A stretch of 21,367 nt of DNA. Source: JACVRX01 sp035697245 (lineage in GTDB: Bacteria > Actinomycetota > Actinomycetes > Jiangellales > Jiangellaceae). The position numbers and the translations under genes were made by a program. The stretch covers positions 1 to 21,367 of the forward strand of contig DASSDH010000115.1 of NCBI GenBank assembly GCA_035697245.1, in the 5' to 3' direction. Below the pieces are notes generated by a model that saw only the letters and a list, made by a program, of their open reading frames with translations, was not told where the DNA came from and did no database searches. Below are positions 15,377-21,367 of the stretch, piece by piece. Numbering within the stretch: the stretch's first letter is position 1; each line of letters opens with the position of its first letter.

Positions 15377-15392
15377 GGACCGACCGGCGCTG

Positions 15393-16487
15393 CTATTCGC
15401 GGGTCGATGGCTGCACGAACGGCGGCTTGACGACCTCGAACTCCTCGGGCCGCCCTCGGACGTCGACCAACACCACAGCACCCAGGGCAACCTCTGGCGG
15501 CAGCAGCGCAAGCCCGATGCCGGTGCGCAGAGTCGGCGAGAACGTCCCCGAAGTGACAATCCCGGCCGGCTGACCGTCTGCTGACACACGCATGCCCGGG
15601 CGCGGGATCCCGCGACCCAGCGAGCGGATTCCACGCAGCCGTCGCGAAGGACCGGTCGCACGTTCGGCGAGCAGGGGCTCGCGCCCCCAGAAAGCCGGCT
15701 TGTCCCAGCTGACGGCCCAAGCCGCCCCCGCCTGCACCGGCGTGATGTCCAGGGAGAGGTCCTGTCCGTGCAACGGATAGCCCATCTCAGTTCGCAGGGT
15801 GTCCCGCGAGCCCAACCCGCAGGGCAGGATCCCGTGCGGATGCCCCGCGGACAGCAGCGCATCCCACAACCTGCCGGCGTCGGTCCACGGTACGACCAAC
15901 TCGTAACCCCGCTCTCCCGTGTACCCGGTGCGGCACACCGTCACCGGCACGTCCTGCCAGGTCGCCGTGTCGAAGGCCATATAGTCGTGGCCGGTGGGCA
16001 GGCCGACCCCACCGAGCGTCTCGTCGCTGAACGAGCCCTGTACGGCGAGAATGGCGTGCTCCCGATGGGCGTTTCGCACCTCGAGACCGTCCGGAGCGGC
16101 TGCCGACAGGCGCCGGGCAATCTCGGCGCAGTTGGCAGCGTTCGGGATGAGCAAGAGGTCTTCGTCCGAGCGCAGGTAGGCGATCAGGTCGTCGACGACC
16201 CCGCCAGTCTGTTCGTCACAACACATGGTGTACTGGGCCCGGCCCGGTTCGATCTTGGCGAGAGCATTGGTGAGACACGAGTCCACGAACGCGCGCGCGC
16301 CCGGACCGGTCACGGTTACCTTGCCCAGATGGCTCACGTCGAAGATCCCGACTCGTTCGCGCACGGCCACGTGCTCCTCGACGATGCCCAAGAACTGCAG
16401 CGGCATCTCCCATCCGCTGAACTCGGCGAACCTCGCGCCGAGCGCTATGTGCCGGTCGTGTAGAGGGGTGAGGTCAAGGGTTGCCAC
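15393..16487 (-). CDS. gcvT: Aminomethyltransferase (glycine cleavage T protein)
   Basis: This 364-residue enzyme releases ammonia from the aminomethyl-lipoyl H protein and forms methylene-tetrahydrofolate. Typical features are TPLHDRHIALGARFAEFSGWEMPLQF at the N-terminus, GIFDVSHLGKVTVTG, the folate/catalytic GGVVDDLIAYL, RTGYTGERGYEL, and GLGSRDTLRTEMGYPLHGQDL. The length is normal and no residue appears broken. The GTG start at 16487 lacks a good ribosome binding site, but TAGAGT ends 6 bases upstream, so a leaderless transcript is possible. No gcvP or gcvH is adjacent. The gene converges on the CobT-like gene and diverges from pepA, as in mycobacteria. Confidence 0.95.
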   Translation of the reverse strand: MATLDLTPLHDRHIALGARFAEFSGWEMPLQFLGIVEEHVAVRERVGIFDVSHLGKVTVTGPGARAFVDSCLTNALAKIEPGRAQYTMCCDEQTGGVVDDLIAYLRSDEDLLLIPNAANCAEIARRLSAAAPDGLEVRNAHREHAILAVQGSFSDETLGGVGLPTGHDYMAFDTATWQDVPVTVCRTGYTGERGYELVVPWTDAGRLWDALLSAGHPHGILPCGLGSRDTLRTEMGYPLHGQDLSLDITPVQAGAAWAVSWDKPAFWGREPLLAERATGPSRRLRGIRSLGRGIPRPGMRVSADGQPAGIVTSGTFSPTLRTGIGLALLPPEVALGAVVLVDVRGRPEEFEVVKPPFVQPSTRE

Positions 16488-16501
16488 GACGGCACTCTAC
16501 G

Positions 16502-16512
16502 GTCGGTCCGAC
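16502..16512. promoter_or_regulatory. Short palindrome in the gcvT/pepA divergent gap
   Basis: GTCGG-T-CCGAC is an exact 11-base dyad in the 65-bp intergenic space. It sits next to TACCAT, a possible -10 for pepA, and just upstream of TAGAGT, a possible -10 for gcvT on the other strand. It may be an operator acting on both promoters. The dyad is short and could arise by chance. Confidence 0.3.
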
Positions 16513-16552
16513 ATACCATCACGCAGCTGAGCTCCGAGCGGGCAGGAGAGCC

Positions 16553-18055
16553 GTGACCACCATCGCATTGTCGACCGCGGACCCCATGGCGATCGCTGCT
16601 GACGCAGTCGTCGTCGGGATCACCGCCGACGGTGAGGCGGTGCGACTACTCGCCGGAGCCGACCGAGTCGACCGTGCCGTGGATGGGTCGCTCGCAGTGA
16701 CGCTCACAGCACTCGGGGCCACGGGTAAGCGTGACGAGGTCACCAAGGTGGCGACGGCCACGGCGGCCGTGGTGGTTGCGGTCGGCTTGGGGCAGCAGCG
16801 TGACGAGGGCACGCCCGCCCACCGGGAGTCGTTGCGACGGGCCGCAGGCGCCGCCGCACGAGCCCTGCGGGGGATCCGCTCCGCTGTCTTTGCACTCCCG
16901 ATCACGACTCCGGCCGATGCGGCCGCCGTCGCCGAAGGGATCGTGCTCGGTGCCTACGCGTTCAATGAGTACAAGTCCGGCGTCACGACGCCGCCTCTCG
17001 CGACCGCAACGATCGCCGGAGCGACGGCCAAGGCCAAGGACGTCAAGGCGGCGGTCGAGCGGGCGGAACTGGTCGCCGCCGCTGTCAACCAGGCCCGCAG
17101 CTGGGTCAACACACCAGCTCGTGACATGACGCCGCAGGCCTTCGCCGAGGCTGCCAAGCGACATGCGAAGGGTCTCAAGCTGCACGTGGAGGTAATGGAC
17201 GAGAGTGCGCTGGCTGCGGGTGGCTACGGCGGCATCGTCGGCGTCGGCCAGGGCTCGGCGAACCCCCCGCGGCTGGTGCGCATCGCCTACCGTCCGTCCC
17301 GAGCGAAGCGACACGTCGCGTTGGTGGGCAAGGGCATCACCTTCGACTCTGGCGGCCTGTCCCTGAAACCGCCCGACGCCATGCCGAAGATGAAATCGGA
17401 CATGAGTGGCGCTGCGGCTGTGGTCGCCGCGGTTGTCGCTGTCGCCAAGCTTGGCCCCCGCGTTGCCGTGACCGGTTACGCCCCGATGGCGGAGAACATG
17501 CCGTCCGGAAGCGCCCAGCGCCCCTCGGATGTGCTGACGATCAGGGGTGGCAAGACCGTCGAGGTGCTCAACACCGACGCCGAGGGCCGGCTGATTCTCG
17601 CCGACGCACTGGTCCGGGCAGGCGAGGACGACCCGGACCTCATTGTCGACATCGCAACGCTGACCGGTGCCTGTGTAGTCGCCTTGGGAACCAGGGTCTC
17701 CGGGATCATGGCCAACGGCGATCGGCTCCTCCATGGAATCCACGAGGTGTCCGAGCGAGCCGGCGAGCAGATGTGGCCGCTCCCGCTTCCCGACGAGCTT
17801 CGCGAGAAGCTCGACTCCACTGTCGCGGACATCGCGAACGTCGGGGCGAAGTCGGCCGGCGCACTCGCGGCGGGGGTTTTTCTCGGGGAGTTCGTCCGGG
17901 ACGGGCTCCCCTGGGCACACCTGGACATCGCGGGCACGGCCTTCAACGACGACTCGCCCTACGGCTATACCCCGAAGGGCGGTACCGGTTCCGGCGTCCG
18001 GACCCTGGTGCAGATCGTCGAGGACGTTGCCAGCGGCGCACTGCGGATGGATTGA
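16553..18055 (+). CDS. pepA: Leucyl aminopeptidase (M17)
   Basis: This 500-residue cytosolic enzyme removes N-terminal amino acids from peptides and carries two metals per subunit. The N-terminal regulatory domain runs to about residue 170. The catalytic domain shows VGKGITFDSGGLSLKP with K260, D265 and K272, the metal ligand D283 in KSDMSGAAAV, and the family signature NTDAEGRL at 340-347 with D342, E344 and R346. DIATLTGACVVALG and HLDIAGTAF follow. The GTG at 16553 is chosen because AGGAG lies 6 to 10 bases upstream; the longer frame back to 16481 overlaps the gcvT start. A DDAH-type gene follows directly with an apparent overlap. Confidence 0.95.
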   Translation: MTTIALSTADPMAIAADAVVVGITADGEAVRLLAGADRVDRAVDGSLAVTLTALGATGKRDEVTKVATATAAVVVAVGLGQQRDEGTPAHRESLRRAAGAAARALRGIRSAVFALPITTPADAAAVAEGIVLGAYAFNEYKSGVTTPPLATATIAGATAKAKDVKAAVERAELVAAAVNQARSWVNTPARDMTPQAFAEAAKRHAKGLKLHVEVMDESALAAGGYGGIVGVGQGSANPPRLVRIAYRPSRAKRHVALVGKGITFDSGGLSLKPPDAMPKMKSDMSGAAAVVAAVVAVAKLGPRVAVTGYAPMAENMPSGSAQRPSDVLTIRGGKTVEVLNTDAEGRLILADALVRAGEDDPDLIVDIATLTGACVVALGTRVSGIMANGDRLLHGIHEVSERAGEQMWPLPLPDELREKLDSTVADIANVGAKSAGALAAGVFLGEFVRDGLPWAHLDIAGTAFNDDSPYGYTPKGGTGSGVRTLVQIVEDVASGALRMD

Positions 18056-18827
18056 GACGCCGACGACCCGGGGCATCGCTCTCGTTCGGCCGCCGAGCGA
18101 TCGGCTCGCCGAAGGAATCGTCACGTATATCCAACGCACGCCGGTAGACCTCGGGCTCGCCCGGCGCCAGCACGACGCGTATCGCGACGCCTTGTCAACA
18201 GCCGGCTGGACGGTGCGGGAGGTCGAACCGGCGCCGGCACATCCGGACTCGGTGTTTGTCGAGGACACGGTTGTGATCTTCGAAGGCTTGGCCGTGCTCA
18301 CCCGGCCCGGCCCGGCCGAGCGGCGGGCAGAGGTCGATGGCACCGAAGCCGCGGTGCGCGACCTCGGGCTGGACGTCGTCCGCATCGTCGAGCCCGGCAC
18401 TCTCGACGGCGGCGATGTTCTGCAGACCGGTTCTACTCTCTACGTCGGCTCGGGAGGCCGGACCAACGCGGACGGGATCGAACAACTCGGTCGGTACCTC
18501 GCGATGCGTGGCGGCACGGTCGTTCCCGTGCGGCTGACCAGCGTTCTCCATCTGAAGTCCGCGGTCACGGCGCTGCCCGACGGGACGCTTCTCGCCCTTC
18601 CTGATCGGATCGACATGTCGGTGTTACCCGCCGTGCATGCCGTCGACGAAGAAGCGGGCTGCCATGTGGTTCCGCTCGGCGACGATCAGCTGCTCATCGC
18701 CGCCTCGGCTCCATCGACGGCAGCGTGGCTGAGCAGCCTCGGGTGGTCACCAGTCGTCGTCGACATCAGCGAGTACGAAAAACTCGAAGGATGCGTGACC
18801 TGCCTGAACGTGCTCGTGCCGGCCTAG
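18027..18827 (+). CDS. ddaH: Dimethylarginine dimethylaminohydrolase (DDAH), start uncertain
   Basis: This guanidino-modifying enzyme would hydrolyse methylated arginines to citrulline and an amine. From RGIALVRPPSDRLAEGIVT onward the frame is well conserved. It includes the substrate-binding DSVFVEDTVVI, GTLDGGDVLQ, the catalytic histidine in HLKSAVTAL, and the catalytic cysteine region LEGCVTCLNVL near the end. No ATG or GTG precedes the conserved part in frame. The candidates are a TTG at 18027, which overlaps pepA by 29 bases, and an ATT at 18051. The TTG is used here, giving 266 residues, close to other bacterial members. Closeness to pepA suggests cotranscription and translational coupling. 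Its stop codon shares the tetramer CTAG with the stop of the convergent gene. Confidence 0.82.
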   Translation: MPAAHCGWIETPTTRGIALVRPPSDRLAEGIVTYIQRTPVDLGLARRQHDAYRDALSTAGWTVREVEPAPAHPDSVFVEDTVVIFEGLAVLTRPGPAERRAEVDGTEAAVRDLGLDVVRIVEPGTLDGGDVLQTGSTLYVGSGGRTNADGIEQLGRYLAMRGGTVVPVRLTSVLHLKSAVTALPDGTLLALPDRIDMSVLPAVHAVDEEAGCHVVPLGDDQLLIAASAPSTAAWLSSLGWSPVVVDISEYEKLEGCVTCLNVLVPA

Positions 18828-19141
18828 CCTTGGCCGTGGCGGCGGCTCCAGTCGCGCATCCGCTGTGGATAGCCGACGACCTGCGCGTCGTACGCGGGAA
18901 TCGCCAGCTTGCGGGCCAGGTCGTGAGCGGCCTGCGCGTCCTTTATCCTGCGGCGAGTCCACTCTCCGTCGTGTGCGACAAGCACGACGGTCGTCGCGGT
19001 CATCGTGGTGGGAGGTTCGACGAAGGCCTCCACACCGCGTCGGGTCCGGGCGAAGTCTTCCAGGTGGGCCGTGTCGGAGCCGTCGGCCGCGCGGTCGAGG
19101 CTGCCGGCGGCGCTTCGACGCTTCCGCCGTAACCACCGCAT
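18824..19141 (-). CDS. Conserved small actinobacterial protein, unknown function
   Basis: This 105-residue protein begins MRWLRRKRRSAAGSL. It contains the conserved stretch HLEDFARTRRGVEAFVEPPTT, then TTVVLVAHDGEWTRRRI, DLARKLAIPAYDAQVVGYPQRMRDW. I recognise it as a conserved actinobacterial protein that often lies beside lpd and sucB and is sometimes labelled an oxidoreductase without evidence. The ATG at 19141 is chosen because GGAGG stands 5 bases upstream; in-frame ATGs at 19159, 19165 and 19186 have no comparable site. It has no membrane helix and no cysteine. Its stop overlaps the DDAH stop by sharing CTAG. Confidence 0.8.
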   Translation of the reverse strand: MRWLRRKRRSAAGSLDRAADGSDTAHLEDFARTRRGVEAFVEPPTTMTATTVVLVAHDGEWTRRRIKDAQAAHDLARKLAIPAYDAQVVGYPQRMRDWSRRHGQG

Positions 19142-19280
19142 GCCCGCCTCCGTCTCCATCGACATCGCAATCGCGCAGTCTGCCATTGCGGCTGACGGTT
19201 GCCCTTCCCAGGTCACCGGGTGGAAGGATGCTGCCAGACCGTGCAGTGTGACCGTCTCGACAACCTTCGAGGAGCGCACC

Positions 19281-20657
19281 GTGGCGAACAACTTCGACGT
19301 CGTGATCCTCGGCGGAGGCAGTGGAGGGTATGCCTGTGCTTTCCGCGCCGCCGAATTGGGCATGTCCGTAGCGCTCGTCGAGAAGGACAAGGTGGGCGGA
19401 ACGTGTCTGCATTACGGATGCATCCCTACTAAGGCACTTCTGCACGCCGCCGAGATCGCCGATGCGGCCCGGGAGAGTTCGCAGTTCGGCATCAGCGTCT
19501 CCTTGGACGGCATCGATATGCCCGGGGTCAACGCTTACAAGGACAGTGTTGTCAGCCGCCTCTACAAGGGGCTGCAGGGCCTGGTCAAGGCCCGCGGCGT
19601 CACCCTTGTCCAGGGTGAGGGACGGCTGGTCGCGCCCAATGCCGTCGACGTCGGAGGTACCCGCTACGAGGGTCGGCACATCGTTCTCGCCACCGGCTCG
19701 TACGCCAAGTCCCTCCCCGGGCTCGACATCGACGGTGAGCGGGTCATCACCAGTTACGAAGCCCTGACGATGGAGCAAGTACCGGGCTCGGTGGTGGTGC
19801 TGGGCGGTGGGGTGATCGGTGTCGAGTTCGCCAGCGTATGGCGCTCCTTCGGTGCAGATGTCACGATCATCGAGGCGCTGCCGAGGCTGGTGCCCGCCGA
19901 AGACGAGGCCTGCTCCAAGGCGGTGGAGCGCGCCTTCCGGAAACGAGGCATCGCATTCCGGACGAACACCCCGTTCAAATCCGTCGACCAGACCGACGGC
20001 GGCGTCAGAGTCACGGTCGAAAGCGGTGACCCGATCGAGGCCGATCTCCTGCTCGTCGCGGTCGGCAGGGGCGGCGTCACCGAAGGGTTGGGATACGACG
20101 AGGTGGGCGTGACGTTGGACCGCGGCTTCGTCCCCACCGACGAGCGGCTGCGGACCAACGTGGCGGGTGTCTACGCGATCGGCGACCTGGTACCCGGTCT
20201 CCAACTCGCCCACCGGGGATTCGCACACGGGATCTTCCTCGCCGAAGACTTCGCCGGCCTGAACCCCGTTCCGGTCGAGGACGACGGCATACCACGTGTG
20301 ACCTACAGCGAGCCCGAAGTCGCGTCAGTCGGCCTCACCGAGGCCCAAGCCAGCGAACGTCTCGGCCCGGACCAGGTCGAGACGTTGCAGTACGACCTGG
20401 GTGGCAACGGTCGAAGCCAGATCCTCAAAACCCAGGGTTTCGTCAAGCTGGTCAGGGAGAAGAACGGCCCCGTTGTCGGGGCTCACATGGTCGGCAGCAG
20501 AGTCGGCGAGCTGATCGCCGAAGCGCAGCTGATCTACAACTGGGAGGCCCTGCCGTCGGAGGTCGCGCAGCTGATCCACGCACATCCGACCCAGGGTGAG
20601 GCGCTGGGCGAGGCACACCTTGCCCTCGCCGGCAAACCGCTCCATGTCCACGGCTGA
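19281..20657 (+). CDS. lpdA: Dihydrolipoyl dehydrogenase (E3)
   Basis: This 458-residue FAD enzyme reoxidises dihydrolipoyl groups on E2 and GcvH using NAD+. The FAD-binding motif GGGSGGYACAFRAAELG is at 11-27. The redox-active pair is C42 and C47 in GGTCLHYGCIPTK. The NAD-binding motif is VVVLGGGVIGVEFASVW, the second FAD contact is GVYAIGDLV, and the catalytic His-Glu is in HAHPTQGEAL near the end. The GTG start at 19281 has GGAG 8 to 11 bases upstream. It is followed by sucB 39 bp downstream and probably cotranscribed with it. The 139-bp gap upstream is the likely promoter region, though no clear hexamers were found there. Confidence 0.96.
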   Translation: MANNFDVVILGGGSGGYACAFRAAELGMSVALVEKDKVGGTCLHYGCIPTKALLHAAEIADAARESSQFGISVSLDGIDMPGVNAYKDSVVSRLYKGLQGLVKARGVTLVQGEGRLVAPNAVDVGGTRYEGRHIVLATGSYAKSLPGLDIDGERVITSYEALTMEQVPGSVVVLGGGVIGVEFASVWRSFGADVTIIEALPRLVPAEDEACSKAVERAFRKRGIAFRTNTPFKSVDQTDGGVRVTVESGDPIEADLLLVAVGRGGVTEGLGYDEVGVTLDRGFVPTDERLRTNVAGVYAIGDLVPGLQLAHRGFAHGIFLAEDFAGLNPVPVEDDGIPRVTYSEPEVASVGLTEAQASERLGPDQVETLQYDLGGNGRSQILKTQGFVKLVREKNGPVVGAHMVGSRVGELIAEAQLIYNWEALPSEVAQLIHAHPTQGEALGEAHLALAGKPLHVHG

Positions 20658-20696
20658 TCGGTACCCTGCGTCGAGAACTCGGAGAGGACAGGACCC

Positions 20697-21367
20697 ATGA
20701 CGACCTCTGTCACCTTGCCCGCACTCGGCGAAAGCGTCACCGAAGGCACCGTGACCCGCTGGCTCAAGCAGCCAGGTGAACAGGTGCAGGCCGACGAGCC
20801 GCTGCTCGAGGTGTCCACGGACAAGGTCGACACCGAGATCCCGGCTCCCGCGTCCGGGACGTTGCTCGAGATCAAAGTCGCCGAGGACGAGACGGTCGAG
20901 GTGGGCACCGAGCTCGCGGTCATCGGCGAGCCCAGCGAGGGCGACGGCGCTGCGCCACAGCAGGACACTGAGGCGGCCGAGCAGGCACCCGCAGAGCGGG
21001 CCGAGCAGGCACCCGCAGAGCAAGCCGAGCAGGCACCCGCAGAGCAAGCCGAGCAGGCACCCGCAGAGCAAGCCGAGCAGGCACCCGCGGAGCAGGCCGA
21101 GCAGGCGGCGCCAACGGCAACGGCACCCACGGCCGGCACGTCGGTCACGCTGCCCGCGCTGGGCGAGAGCGTGACCGAAGGGACAGTCACGCGTTGGCTC
21201 AAGCAGGTCGGGGACCAGGTGCAGACCGACGAGCCGCTGCTGGAGATCTCCACCGACAAGGTGGACACCGAGATTCCGTCGCCGGCGTCCGGAACGCTGC
21301 TCGAGATCAAGGTGGCCGAGGACGAGACCGTCGAGGTCGGCACCGAACTCGCGATCATCGGGTCCGC
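20697..21367 (+). CDS. sucB: 2-oxoacid dehydrogenase E2 component, two lipoyl domains (partial)
   Basis: The visible 223 residues cover two lipoyl domains of a dihydrolipoamide acyltransferase; the rest is beyond the window. Each domain shows LPALGESVTEGTVTRWLKQ and the lipoylation motif STDKVDTEIP, with the modified lysines at K43 and K188. The two domains are nearly identical at the protein level. They are joined by an Ala/Glu/Gln/Pro linker (about residues 80-147) built of repeated AEQAPAEQ units. The double-lipoyl layout matches mycobacterial DlaT (Rv2215), which serves pyruvate dehydrogenase, so the substrate could be pyruvate or 2-oxoglutarate. The peripheral subunit-binding and catalytic domains are not seen. 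AGGACAGGA precedes the ATG at 20697, which is 39 bp after lpdA. Confidence 0.94.
   Translation, partial: MTTSVTLPALGESVTEGTVTRWLKQPGEQVQADEPLLEVSTDKVDTEIPAPASGTLLEIKVAEDETVEVGTELAVIGEPSEGDGAAPQQDTEAAEQAPAERAEQAPAEQAEQAPAEQAEQAPAEQAEQAPAEQAEQAAPTATAPTAGTSVTLPALGESVTEGTVTRWLKQVGDQVQTDEPLLEISTDKVDTEIPSPASGTLLEIKVAEDETVEVGTELAIIGS
20976..21107 (+). repeat. 24-bp tandem repeat in the E2 linker
   Basis: Five 24-bp units (20976-20999, 21000-21023, 21024-21047, 21048-21071 and 21072-21095) each begin GCCGAGCAGGCACCCGC and encode AEQAPAEQ or AEQAPAER. A partial sixth copy follows. Units 2 to 4 are identical. The repeat lies in frame between the two lipoyl domains and can change length by whole units without breaking the gene. 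Confidence 0.95.

Noticed and set aside
16646..18400. 584-residue minus-strand open frame
   Set aside because: It is antisense to pepA and DDAH, both with full family motifs. Its composition (Arg, Gly, Asp, Val rich) is typical of shadow frames in high-GC DNA.
20976..21107. CRISPR-like array
   Set aside because: The 24-bp units are directly adjacent with no spacers and read in frame as a protein linker.
20534..21358. 274-residue minus-strand frame with CSACSAGA repeats
   Set aside because: The repeats are simply the reverse complement of the 24-bp E2 linker repeat; lpdA and sucB explain this region.
1..21367. tRNA, rRNA, insertion sequence or phage genes
   Set aside because: No transposase, integrase, tRNA cloverleaf or rRNA sequence was recognised in genes or gaps.

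Overview
The window is high-GC DNA with GTG and TTG starts, tightly packed genes and little intergenic space, and it looks like an actinobacterial chromosome. From memory, with no search run, the order adenosine kinase - erpA - glycerate kinase - DUF3043 protein - cobT position - gcvT - leucyl aminopeptidase - lipoyl E2 matches the Rv2202c-Rv2215 stretch of Mycobacterium tuberculosis. The nadA, pspA, pepA, lpd and sucB order also matches a Streptomyces chromosome core. The order below Actinomycetia cannot be decided from this window.

Left end (1-4246), more accessory in character. A minus-strand arginine-deiminase-type operon carries arcB (catabolic-type ornithine carbamoyltransferase), arcC (carbamate kinase) and the first six codons of another gene. 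The arginine deiminase gene itself (arcA) survives only as a C-terminal remnant of about 95 codons with a one-base frameshift beside the catalytic cysteine codon. A plus-strand pair, an 80-residue two-helix membrane protein and a 14-helix DHA2-type MFS transporter, occupies the place where the rest of arcA would be.

Middle left (4282-9687). The minus strand holds a TMEM175-type channel, an adenosine kinase, the Fe-S insertion protein ErpA and a glycerate kinase. A nested palindromic element sits between erpA and the kinase gene. The glycerate kinase gene and a divergent GNAT-like gene start only 17 bp apart, inside one 27-bp near-perfect palindrome. Quinolinate synthase (nadA, a 4Fe-4S enzyme of NAD synthesis) follows.

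Middle (9692-12529). A minus-strand envelope-stress cluster runs pspA - pspAA - hairpin - htpX - pspAB. Next come a DUF3043 membrane protein, a coupled GNAT acetyltransferase, a small conserved protein and a short secreted, membrane-anchored protein.

Right (14462-21367). A CobT-like protein lies at the cobT position but lacks key CobT motifs. It is followed by gcvT (lipoyl-dependent glycine cleavage), pepA, a DDAH-type methylarginine hydrolase with no ordinary start codon, a small conserved protein, and the lpd-sucB pair. SucB has two lipoyl domains joined by a tandem-repeat linker and runs off the window. Lipoate chemistry (gcvT, lpd, sucB), Fe-S assembly (erpA, nadA) and guanidino/citrulline metabolism (arcA remnant, arcB, arcC, DDAH) recur through the window.

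The observations most worth following up are the degenerate CobT, the palindrome holding two opposing start codons, the broken arcA and the nested palindromic element.
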